From Vicinamibacterales bacterium (GTDB lineage: Bacteria > Acidobacteriota > Vicinamibacteria > Vicinamibacterales > 2-12-FULL-66-21): DNA of 64,000 bases. Positions 17,360-25,211 of this stretch are shown here, in pieces (within the stretch, counting starts at the first letter, position 1; each line of letters begins with the position of its first letter). The translations under genes and the position numbers were made by a program. The notes beneath the pieces were generated by a model that was not told the DNA's origin, made no database searches, and saw only the letters and a program-made list of their open reading frames with translations. The DNA is taken from the NCBI GenBank assembly GCA_035699745.1, contig DASSPH010000013.1, positions 47,413 through 111,412 on the forward strand. Direction: 5' to 3'.

Positions 17360-19489
17360 TCACTTGCTCGTCCCCTCGGTCGATCCCTTCGCCGTCTGCT
17401 CCCGGATCCCGAGCATGCCGCCGAAGTAGGTCAGCGGTTCGACCCGGTGCGCCGCATCGTGCGGGCAGGCGTACACGCAGCTCGGCTCGTCGTGCTCCAT
17501 GCACAGATCGCAGCCGGTCGCCTTCCTGCGGGCACCGAACGCGTGCAGGTTCAGGTTGCCGTACGGGCAGTTGCGCACGCAGAGGCCGCAGCCGACGCAC
17601 CAGTCCTCGATGATGATCTCCATCGAGTTGCGGCGGCGGATCGAGCCCACCGGGCAGCCGACCATGCACAGCGGATCCCGGCACGATCGGCACGACGTGG
17701 CGACGAGATACTTGTCGAACCGCAGCCCCTCGCGGACCAGACGCGTAACCCCCTCGTGCGCGTCGGCGCACGCCTTCACGCACTGGTCGCACCGCGTGCA
17801 CTTCTCCAGATCCAGCACCAGCAGGCTCTGCGCTTCCATCAGCCCCTGGTTGAGGAAGTCGTCGATCGGCACGGTCTCGGTCGCAGCGGCGCGGCGCTGA
17901 TTCATCGCGGCGCGCTCCTGCGCCACTTTCTCCAGCGCCTCGCGCACCGCCGGGAACCGCGACAGCATCAAGTGGAAGTCTTCGCCGGCAATCTTCACCA
18001 CGTCGACGTGATCGAGCGCGGTGCACGTCGCCGTGCGGACGCCGCCCCCCAGCAGCCCCATCTCGCCGAAGTACGATCCGCGGCCGAGATACGTGAGGAC
18101 GACGTCGCCGCCGGGATGGCGTTCGCTGACCTTCACGAAGCCCATGCGAACGAGATAGAACGCGTCGGCGGCGTCTCCCTGCCGGACGATGACTTCGCCG
18201 GGCGAGAACCGCATCAACTCGACGCGCTCGCGCAGGTAGCCGATGAAATCGGGCGGCATCGCCGCGAACACCGGGACGCTGCGGATGTGCGTCTCGAGCG
18301 CCCGCTGCCGGTACTTGCGATCCAGCTCCGCACGGAACGTCTTGTTCTTCTGCAGGATGTCCAGCACGTTCCGCAGCATCTCGAGCACGACGACCGGCGT
18401 CTTCGCCCGCACCGTCGCCGAGCGCGGATGGAAGCTCATGCAGGTCATCTCGCCGAACAGATCTCCCGCCGCCAGCTCCGCGATGGGCTTCTCGTACGGA
18501 AGATCGACCGGCGCGTCGATCGGAATGTAGCGGCGCCCGCTCTCTTCGGTGCGCGTGTGCGCCTGGCGATCGGCCAGCGTGCTCCGGATCCGGCGGAACC
18601 AGCGCGACAGGCCGCCGGCGTCCTGCTGCTGGACGTGGCCGATCGGCGTGTTGATCGAGACCTCGACGGTGCCCTCGAGAATGTAGAAGGCCGTGGACCC
18701 GAACTCCCCTTCGCGGCAGATCGTCTCGCCCGCGGGAATCGAGCGCTTCACCACCGCGCCCTGATTCAGCTCGAGGAACGTGCCCGACACCCCCTTGAAG
18801 ACCGGCAGCTGCAGGATCCATTCGGGGTCGAGCCGATCCCCTTCCAGCTGCGCGTCGACCACGCGCTTGTTGGTGAGCGCGCCGGTCGGGCACGACACCA
18901 TGCACTCGCCGCACGAGACGCACGTGGAGCTGCCCATCGGCAGGTCCAGATCGAAGCCGATGTGCGCCGTATAGCCGCGACCGCTGCGGCCGATGACCAT
19001 GTTCTTCTTGATGTCGTCGCAGCCGCGGACGCAGCGGTCGCACAGGATGCACGCTTCATGGTCGACGGCGATGCTCAGCGACGAATCGTCCCGGCCGCGC
19101 GGCGACAGCCGGCGCGCGAAGCGCGGCTGCGACACGCCCGCCGCCGCCGCCATCGTCTCCAGCTCGCAGTCGCCGCTCCGCTCCTGCCGTGCGCACGGCG
19201 TGGGATGGTCGGCCATGAGCATTTCGATCAGCGTGGTGCGCGCCTGGACGACGGGGGCGGACGCGGTCTGCACCTTCATGCCGGGCTCGCATTCGCGGAT
19301 GCACGAGGCGGCGTAGACCCGGGCGCCGACGTCGACGACGCAGACGCGGCAGACGCCGACCGGCGTCTGGTTCTGCTGATGGCACAGCGTCGGAATGGCG
19401 ATGCCGTTCAGCCGCGCCGCGTCGAAGATCGTCGTCCCCTTCGGGACGGCGATCTCGCGGCCGTCGATCGTGAGCGCGACCGTGCTCAC
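17360..19489 (-). CDS. NuoG-like / double cyclic-nucleotide-binding / four-cluster ferredoxin fusion
   Basis: The GTG start at 19489 overlaps the NuoEF stop by GTGA; the protein has 709 residues. Residues 1-78 are a [2Fe-2S] domain (Cys36, 47, 50, 63). Residues 95-108 correspond to the NuoG His/Cys cluster but lack one ligand (Gln102). Two [4Fe-4S] sites follow (Cys147/150/153/157 and 190/193/196/200). Two cNMP-binding domains span about 228-385 and 404-525, each keeping the phosphate-cassette Glu and Arg (FGEM, then HPRSAT or GVRTAT). Residues 555-680 are a DmsB/HybA-like ferredoxin with four complete Cys sets starting at 564, 600, 631 and 660. The protein probably moves electrons from the NuoEF partner towards the membrane and may be gated by a nucleotide; gating is inference. 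Confidence 0.88.
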   Translation of the reverse strand: MSTVALTIDGREIAVPKGTTIFDAARLNGIAIPTLCHQQNQTPVGVCRVCVVDVGARVYAASCIRECEPGMKVQTASAPVVQARTTLIEMLMADHPTPCARQERSGDCELETMAAAAGVSQPRFARRLSPRGRDDSSLSIAVDHEACILCDRCVRGCDDIKKNMVIGRSGRGYTAHIGFDLDLPMGSSTCVSCGECMVSCPTGALTNKRVVDAQLEGDRLDPEWILQLPVFKGVSGTFLELNQGAVVKRSIPAGETICREGEFGSTAFYILEGTVEVSINTPIGHVQQQDAGGLSRWFRRIRSTLADRQAHTRTEESGRRYIPIDAPVDLPYEKPIAELAAGDLFGEMTCMSFHPRSATVRAKTPVVVLEMLRNVLDILQKNKTFRAELDRKYRQRALETHIRSVPVFAAMPPDFIGYLRERVELMRFSPGEVIVRQGDAADAFYLVRMGFVKVSERHPGGDVVLTYLGRGSYFGEMGLLGGGVRTATCTALDHVDVVKIAGEDFHLMLSRFPAVREALEKVAQERAAMNQRRAAATETVPIDDFLNQGLMEAQSLLVLDLEKCTRCDQCVKACADAHEGVTRLVREGLRFDKYLVATSCRSCRDPLCMVGCPVGSIRRRNSMEIIIEDWCVGCGLCVRNCPYGNLNLHAFGARRKATGCDLCMEHDEPSCVYACPHDAAHRVEPLTYFGGMLGIREQTAKGSTEGTSK

Positions 19490-21192
19490 GTCCGCGCTCC
19501 CGGAAAGCACACGCCGGCCCGGCAGACCTGCCGCGTCGCGTGCTGCTCGACCTCGTCGGCAAAGTGCTTCATCACCGACGCGATCGGCACGTGCACCACC
19601 TGGCCGAGGCCGCAGATCGACGTCATCTTCATCGCGTGGCACAGCTCCTGGTAGAGCGCGAGATCGTCCGCCCCGCGGTGTCCGCCCGCCCACCCGGCCA
19701 GCATCTCGGCGAGCTTGGTCGAGCCGGTGCGGCACGGCACGCACTTGCCGCACGATTCGTTGCGGAAGAACCGCACCGAGTTGAGCGCCATGTCGAGCAT
19801 GCACGCGCGGTCGTCGCAGACGACGATCGCCCCGGAGCCGACCGTGGCGCCGGCCTGGGTCATCGCGTTCCAGTCGAGCGGCAGATCGAGCATCGACGCC
19901 GGCAGGTAGCCGCCGGCGGGGCCCGACGGGGCGTACGCCTTGATCGTGCGTCCCGGGGCGGCGCCGCCGGCGAGCCCTTCGATCAGCTCGCGATAGGTGG
20001 TGCCCATCGGCACCTCGAAGACGCCGGGATTGACCACGTCGCCGCTGACGCCGACGAACTTCATGCCGGCGGAGCCGTTCCTGCCCGCCGACTTCATCCA
20101 GTCCACGCCGCGCGCGAGGATGATCGGCACGAAGGTGAAGGTCTCGACGTTGTTGATCACCGTCGGCTTCGCCCACAGGCCGCCTCCGAGCTGCCCGGGG
20201 AACGGCGGCTTGTTGCGCGGCTCCGCGCGCTTGCCTTCGATCGCCTCGAGCAGCGCGCTCTCCTCGCCGCAGATGTAGAGGCCGGGGCTGACGAAGATCT
20301 CCAGGTCGAACGCGAGATCGGATCCCAGCACGCGGGATCCGAGGATGCCGGCCGCGTAGCAGCGGTCGATCTCCCGCTGGAGGATGTGCTCCTGATCGGG
20401 ATACTCGTGGCGGATGTAGATGATGCCGTGCCGCGCGCCGGCCACCAGTCCGCCGAGCACGATGCCTTCGATCAGCAGGTGCGGCGCGCTGGTCATGATG
20501 TGCCGGTCTTTGATCGTGCCCGGCTCGCTCTCGTCGGCGTTGCAGACGATGAACTTCTCGGGGCCCGGCTGGCTGCGCACCAGCTCCCATTTCATGCCGG
20601 TGGGAAAGCCCGCGCCGCCGAGGCCGCGCAGGCCGCTCGCCTTCAGGGTCGCGATCAGGCCGGTCCAGTCCTTCGACTGCACGAACGATCGCAGCACGCC
20701 GTAGCGCGCGGCCTCGTCGGCATACGGATCGCTGGCGATCGGCCGCGGCACCGGATGCGGCCGGCGCGCGGCCAGCTGCTCCGGCGACGCGCCGGCGGCG
20801 GCGAAGTCGATCAGCGCCGCGGCGTCACTGTCGCCGACCCGCTCGAAGATCTGGTCGTTCACCGCCATCGCCGGGGCGGTGTCGCAGCGGCCGAGACACG
20901 ACACGTGCCGGATGTTGACGTCCTGGCCGTGGTACCGCGCGGCGAGGCGCTCGCGCAGCGCGTTGCCGCCGCGGCGGTGGCAGGCCATGTCGCCGCAGAC
21001 GCGCACTTCGGCGCGCGCGGGAGGCTTCAGGAAGAAGTGGGGGTAGAAGCTCGCCACCGCCTGCAGCCGGAACAGCGGCAGCGACATGCGGTCGGCCAGC
21101 GCGCGCAGCTCGCGTTCGGGCAAGTAGCCGTGGGCGCGCTGGATGCCGCGCAGCTCGTCGAAGATGGGGGATGTCGGAGCGCGGCCCTGCAC
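19486..21192 (-). CDS. NuoE-NuoF fusion, NADH-oxidising flavoprotein subunit (HoxF/HndC-like)
   Basis: I chose GTG at 21192 because it precedes the first conserved NuoE residues; the protein has 568 residues. The NuoE part (about 1-135) has the thioredoxin-like [2Fe-2S] cysteines 66, 71, 99 and 103. The NuoF part (about 160-550) has GLGGAGFPTGMKWE for FMN/NADH, NADESEPGTIKDR, the YICGEE loop, and the N3-type [4Fe-4S] ligands Cys481, 484, 487 and 527. It should oxidise NAD(P)H and reduce the Fe-S chain of the overlapping downstream gene. Complete complex I membrane subunits and hydrogenase subunits are absent here, so this is a stand-alone NADH input module. The promoter overlaps the divergent palindrome at 21205-21229. 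Confidence 0.93.
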   Translation of the reverse strand: MQGRAPTSPIFDELRGIQRAHGYLPERELRALADRMSLPLFRLQAVASFYPHFFLKPPARAEVRVCGDMACHRRGGNALRERLAARYHGQDVNIRHVSCLGRCDTAPAMAVNDQIFERVGDSDAAALIDFAAAGASPEQLAARRPHPVPRPIASDPYADEAARYGVLRSFVQSKDWTGLIATLKASGLRGLGGAGFPTGMKWELVRSQPGPEKFIVCNADESEPGTIKDRHIMTSAPHLLIEGIVLGGLVAGARHGIIYIRHEYPDQEHILQREIDRCYAAGILGSRVLGSDLAFDLEIFVSPGLYICGEESALLEAIEGKRAEPRNKPPFPGQLGGGLWAKPTVINNVETFTFVPIILARGVDWMKSAGRNGSAGMKFVGVSGDVVNPGVFEVPMGTTYRELIEGLAGGAAPGRTIKAYAPSGPAGGYLPASMLDLPLDWNAMTQAGATVGSGAIVVCDDRACMLDMALNSVRFFRNESCGKCVPCRTGSTKLAEMLAGWAGGHRGADDLALYQELCHAMKMTSICGLGQVVHVPIASVMKHFADEVEQHATRQVCRAGVCFPGART

Positions 21193-21202
21193 AGGCTCAC
21201 GG

Positions 21203-21231
21203 AATATATCAGACAGCGGATCTGATATAAA
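21203..21231. promoter_or_regulatory. Symmetric divergent promoter/operator between the two electron-transfer operons
   Basis: A perfect inverted repeat, TATATCAGA-N7-TCTGATATA, occupies 21205-21229. On the plus strand TATAAA (21226-21231) ends 10 nt before GTG at 21242. On the minus strand TATATT (21208-21203) ends 10 nt before GTG at 21192. Exactly 12 nt separate the palindrome from each start codon. No Shine-Dalgarno sequence fits on either side, so both transcripts may be leaderless, and one bound dimer would cover both -10 boxes. I infer co-repression of both arms. The regulator is not encoded adjacent, and a -35 is weak on the plus side. Confidence 0.6.
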
Positions 21232-21241
21232 CGGGCGCGAC

Positions 21242-22552
21242 GTGCGACGCGCAGCTCCGATCCTCTCAGTCGCCGCCGGTGCTCTCGCGCTCGCGGCCGC
21301 CATCCCGCTGTCGGCGCAGCAGTCACCGGAGACCGGCAACTACGTCGGCCCCGGATCGTGCAGCGCCGTCGCCTGCCACGGCGCCATCCGCCCGGGCGGC
21401 GGCCGGATCCTCCAGACGGAGTACAGCACCTGGATCGGACGCGATCGCCACGCCCGCGCGACCGAGGTGCTGGGCAACGCGGTGTCGCAGCGGATGGGCA
21501 GGATCCTCGGCATCGCGGCGCCGCAGCAGGCGCAGAAGTGTCTCGCCTGCCATGCCCTCGACGTTCCGCCGGCGGCGCGCGCCCGCACGTTCGCCACCGA
21601 AGGCGTGAGCTGCGAGGCGTGCCACGGCCCGGCGAGCGGCTGGCTCGGCTATCACGTGACGCGCGACGCGACCCACGAGGAATCGGTGAAACGCGGGATG
21701 TACGACACCAAGGACGTCGTCAAGCGCACCGATCGCTGCCTCACCTGCCATCTCGGCACCGCGGAGAAATTCGTCGATCACGAGATGATCGCGGCCGGGC
21801 ATCCCGATCTCGTCTTCGAGCTGGAAGCGTTCAGCGCGGCGATGCCCCGGCACTGGAAGGACACGTCCGACGCCGACCCCTACCGTCCGGTCCGCACGTT
21901 CGCCGTGGGGCAGCTGGCGCACCTGCGCGCCAGCCTGGATCGACTCGGGCGGCGCGTGAAGGGGCCGGTGTGGCCGGAGTACGCGGAGCTCGATTGCTTC
22001 GCGTGCCATCACAGCCTGACGCGGCCGGAAGACAGCTGGCGGCAGGCGCAGGGCTACGAGAACCGCGCGCGGCCCGGGCTGCCGCCCCTGCAGCTCGCCC
22101 GCTACGTCACGGCGCGCCGCGTCGTGGCGGCATGGGACGCGCCGTCGGCCGGCGAACTCGACGCCATCATGGGACAGCTGCAGATCGAGGCCACGCGGCT
22201 GGCGGTGAAGCCGGACGCCGTCGTCTCGCTTGCGGGCAGCGCGCGGGCCATCGTCGATCGCGCGATCACCCGCGCGATGACCTCGCCGGCCACCGCCGAA
22301 ACGGCGTCCGCCATGCTGCGCGGCATCTTCGCCGACGCGCCGTCGATCGCCGCCCGCGGCGAGCGCGCCGCCGAGCAGGCCGCCATGGCGGCCGAGGTGC
22401 TGGCGACGGCGCTGGCCCGCGCGCGCAGTCAGGACCCGGCGCCGCTGACGCCGGTGTTCACCGAGCTGTTCAAGCAGTTCGAGGCGCCGTCGGCGTTCGA
22501 GCCGTCCCGCTTCATCGCCGCGATGCGGAAAGCCGAAGCCGCGATCCGCTAG
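21242..22552 (+). CDS. Cytochrome c554-like multihaem protein
   Basis: A GTG start at 21242 is followed by a signal peptide (VRRAAPILSVAAGALALAAA), giving 436 residues. Haem sites are CX4CH at residues 40-46 (CSAVACH) and four CXXCH motifs (CLACH, CEACH, CLTCH, CFACH). The N-terminal half has the layout of the cytochrome c554/c' domain (YVGPGSCSAVACHG, SCEACHGPASGW, TCHLGT). The C-terminal 170 residues are helical with no haem. It is probably a periplasmic electron carrier. It is the first gene of the plus-strand arm, 26 bp before the GH13 gene. A tetrahaem-plus-one count is unusual for the c554 family, which normally has four haems. Confidence 0.87.
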   Translation: MRRAAPILSVAAGALALAAAIPLSAQQSPETGNYVGPGSCSAVACHGAIRPGGGRILQTEYSTWIGRDRHARATEVLGNAVSQRMGRILGIAAPQQAQKCLACHALDVPPAARARTFATEGVSCEACHGPASGWLGYHVTRDATHEESVKRGMYDTKDVVKRTDRCLTCHLGTAEKFVDHEMIAAGHPDLVFELEAFSAAMPRHWKDTSDADPYRPVRTFAVGQLAHLRASLDRLGRRVKGPVWPEYAELDCFACHHSLTRPEDSWRQAQGYENRARPGLPPLQLARYVTARRVVAAWDAPSAGELDAIMGQLQIEATRLAVKPDAVVSLAGSARAIVDRAITRAMTSPATAETASAMLRGIFADAPSIAARGERAAEQAAMAAEVLATALARARSQDPAPLTPVFTELFKQFEAPSAFEPSRFIAAMRKAEAAIR

Positions 22553-22578
22553 CCGCGGATCGCTCGCTCTCCGGGAGC

Positions 22579-24048
22579 ATGCGAACACATCCACATCTCT
22601 ACGAGATCAGCGCGTGGCCCTGGCTCGAGCGCCTCTCGAGCCGCTCCGGCCGGCGCGTGACCCTCATCGATGTGCCCGGCGCGGAATGGGACGCGATCGC
22701 CGCAACCGGCATGGACGTCGTCTACCTCATGGGCGTCTGGCAGCGCAGCGCCGTCGGGCGCACGCTCGCGCGGACGGATCTCGCCCTGCTCGGCGAATAC
22801 GATCGCGCGCTGCCGGGGTGGTCGATGGACGACGTACCGGGATCGCCGTATTCGATTCAGGCCTACCAGCCCGAGGCGCGGATGGGGGGATGGGCCGGCG
22901 TCGACGCGGCGCGCGCGGCGCTCGCCGCGCGCGGCATGCGGCTGCTCCTGGACTTCATCCCGAATCATCTCGGGTTCGATCACGCGTGGATCGGAGCGCA
23001 CCCGGAACGGTTCGTTCAGGGGACGCTCGACGACTACCGCGCCGCTCCCGAGCTGTTCCGGCCGATCGAAAGCCCCGACGGACGGACGCTCCGCTTCATC
23101 GCCTGCGGCCGCGACCCGTTTCTTCCGCCGTGGCGCGACGTCGCGCAGCTCAACCTGTTCAACCCGGAGACGCGCGAAGCCCTGGTTGGCGAGCTCGCAG
23201 CGATCGCGCGGCATTGCGACGGCGTGCGCTGCGACATGGCGATGCTGGCGCTGAACGACGTGTTCGCACGGACCTGGTCGGAGCGTGTCGATCTCCTCTG
23301 GCGTCAGCCCGAGCGCGAGTTCTGGCCGGACGCGACCGCCCGCGTGCCCATGATCTACCTCGCCGAAGTCTATTGGGACCGCGAGTACCAGCTGCAGCAG
23401 CAGGGTTTTCATTTCACGTACGACAAGCGGCTGCTCGATCGGCTGCGCCACGGCGATGCCGGCCGTGTGCGCGGCCACCTGCAGGCTGACCCTGCCTACA
23501 GCGCCCGGCTGGCGCGCTTCCTCGAGAACCACGACGAGGCGCGCAGCGCCGACGCGCTCGACGGACGGGTGCGCGCCGCGGTGGTCCTGACGTTCACGCT
23601 GCCCGGGCTGCGCTTCTTCTTCGACGGGCAGTTCGCCGGCGCCGCCGTCCGCGCGCCCGTTCAGCTCGGGCGCTGGGCGCCGGAGCCGGATCGTCCGGAG
23701 ATTCGCGAGCTCTACGCGCGAGTGCTCCAGGCATTGCGCGACCCGCTCTTTCACGACGGATCGTGGTCGCTGCTGGACGTTCGCAACGCCGGCGATGGCA
23801 CCCACGGCAACTTGATCGCGTCGGCGTGGCGCCTCGACCGCCAGCTTGCGGTGATCGCGGTGAACCTGTCGGGCCGCGAGTCGCACGGCTTCCTCGACAT
23901 CGGGCATCTGCCGCCGGGCGACGCGTTCGATCTGGTCGACGCGCTGACGGCCGCGCGTTACCACCGGACGCGCGCCGATCTCGAGAATGGCCTGTACGTC
24001 GGTCTGAACGCGGGCGACGCGCATCTGCTGTTGCTGGAAGGGGACTGA
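22579..24048 (+). CDS. GH13 alpha-amylase family enzyme
   Basis: Start ATG at 22579 gives 489 residues. The TIM-barrel motifs are intact: region I DFIPNH (125-130), nucleophile Asp219 in GVRCDMAML, acid/base Glu263 in YLAEVYW, and region IV ENHDEAR with Asp319. No signal peptide is present, so the enzyme is probably cytoplasmic. Family members hydrolyse or transfer alpha-glucans or disaccharides; neither glycogen-branching nor trehalose synthase specificity can be read from the motifs. It lies between a multihaem cytochrome and a cytochrome-barrel gene on the same strand with gaps of 26 and 22 bp, so it is probably co-expressed with electron-transfer genes. The sugar link is echoed by the glucose dehydrogenase-like gene in the divergent operon. 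Confidence 0.88.
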   Translation: MRTHPHLYEISAWPWLERLSSRSGRRVTLIDVPGAEWDAIAATGMDVVYLMGVWQRSAVGRTLARTDLALLGEYDRALPGWSMDDVPGSPYSIQAYQPEARMGGWAGVDAARAALAARGMRLLLDFIPNHLGFDHAWIGAHPERFVQGTLDDYRAAPELFRPIESPDGRTLRFIACGRDPFLPPWRDVAQLNLFNPETREALVGELAAIARHCDGVRCDMAMLALNDVFARTWSERVDLLWRQPEREFWPDATARVPMIYLAEVYWDREYQLQQQGFHFTYDKRLLDRLRHGDAGRVRGHLQADPAYSARLARFLENHDEARSADALDGRVRAAVVLTFTLPGLRFFFDGQFAGAAVRAPVQLGRWAPEPDRPEIRELYARVLQALRDPLFHDGSWSLLDVRNAGDGTHGNLIASAWRLDRQLAVIAVNLSGRESHGFLDIGHLPPGDAFDLVDALTAARYHRTRADLENGLYVGLNAGDAHLLLLEGD

Positions 24049-24070
24049 ACGGGGTTATGCTCGTGCGCGG

Positions 24071-25207
24071 ATGAAGGGTCTCGGTCTCACCCTCACAGCG
24101 GCAGTCCTCCTCGGCGCGACGATCGGTCTGAAGGCGCAGACGCCCGGCACGAACCTGGCCGCGCCGCCGTCCCATGCATCCGCCCAGCGTTCGGGTGAGC
24201 AGATCTATCGCGCCGCATGCGCGGCGTGTCACGGGCCCGACGGCCGCGGAGCGCCGCAGGCGCGCGTCGGCTTCGACACTCCGCTCCCCGACTTCGCCGA
24301 CTGCGCCTTCGCCTCGCCGGAAGCGGAGGCCGACTGGTTCGCCATCGTGCACGCCGGCGGACCGGTGCGGGCGTTCGCCCGGCGGATGCCGGCGTTCGGC
24401 GGCGCCCTCACAGACGACGAGATCCTTCGCGTCGTCGGCCACATTCGCGGCCTGTGCGGCGATCGTCGCTGGCCGCCCGGCGATCTCAACCTGCCGCGCG
24501 CGCTGGTCACGGAGAAGGCGTATCCCGAGAACGAGGCGCTGTTCGTGGTGCGCGCGAGCCGCCGCGGCGGCGCGTCAGTTACCACCAGCGCCATCTACGA
24601 GCGCAGGATCGGCGCGCGATCGCAGTGGGAAGTCGCCGTCCCGGTCGCGCTGCAGCAGTCCGGCAGCGAGGGACCGTGGACGCGCGGGCTCGGCGATTTC
24701 GCCGCCGCGTTCAAGCATGTCGTTTTTCATGACGCGGAGCGCGGATCGATCGTCAGCCTGGGCGGGGAGCTGGTGCTGCCCACGGGCCGCCGTTCCACCG
24801 GTGCCGGCAATGGCACCGTCGTGTTCGAGCCGTTCGTGTCCGCGGGTCAGGCGATCGGCGGCGGCTTCCTTCAGGCGCAGGCGGGGGTCGAGTTGCCCGG
24901 CGATACCGCCAGGGCGTCCCGCGAAGCCTTCGTCCGCCTCGCCGCCGGGCAGACGTTCTTCGAGGGACGCTTTCACCGCGAATGGTCGCCGATGCTCGAA
25001 CTCGCCGCGGCGAGGCCGCTCGTCGCCGGCGCGCCGATCGAGTGGGACGTCGTTCCGCAAGTGCAGGTCTCGCTGAGCCGCCGCCATCACGTGCTGGTCA
25101 GCGCCGGCCTCCAGGTGCCCGTGGCCAATCGTGAAGGGCGCGGACGGACGTTCCATGCCTACTTGCTGTGGGACTGGTTCGACGGCGGCTTCTTCACGGG
25201 CTGGTGA
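24071..25207 (+). CDS. Cytochrome c fused to a putative outer-membrane barrel
   Basis: The protein has 378 residues. A signal peptide (1-22) leads to a class I cytochrome c with haem motif CAACH at 50-54 and an MPAFGG axial-Met loop (Met106), ending at about 130. Residues 140-378 show alternating beta-strand patterns and end in FFTGW, an aromatic C-terminus typical of outer-membrane proteins. The strand region resembles the transporter-like barrel family seen in phenol-degradation MetA-like proteins. A haem domain attached to a barrel recalls the logic of Cyc2 iron oxidases, but here the haem domain is a full class I cytochrome and the barrel is small. TATGCT ends 9 nt before the ATG with no Shine-Dalgarno. 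The barrel needs structural confirmation. Confidence 0.78.
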   Translation: MKGLGLTLTAAVLLGATIGLKAQTPGTNLAAPPSHASAQRSGEQIYRAACAACHGPDGRGAPQARVGFDTPLPDFADCAFASPEAEADWFAIVHAGGPVRAFARRMPAFGGALTDDEILRVVGHIRGLCGDRRWPPGDLNLPRALVTEKAYPENEALFVVRASRRGGASVTTSAIYERRIGARSQWEVAVPVALQQSGSEGPWTRGLGDFAAAFKHVVFHDAERGSIVSLGGELVLPTGRRSTGAGNGTVVFEPFVSAGQAIGGGFLQAQAGVELPGDTARASREAFVRLAAGQTFFEGRFHREWSPMLELAAARPLVAGAPIEWDVVPQVQVSLSRRHHVLVSAGLQVPVANREGRGRTFHAYLLWDWFDGGFFTGW

Positions 25208-25211
25208 GAGG

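Noticed and set aside
24071..25207. True Cyc2 iron oxidase
   Set aside because: The haem domain is a full class I cytochrome with an axial Met and the barrel is shorter than in Cyc2; only the architecture is analogous.
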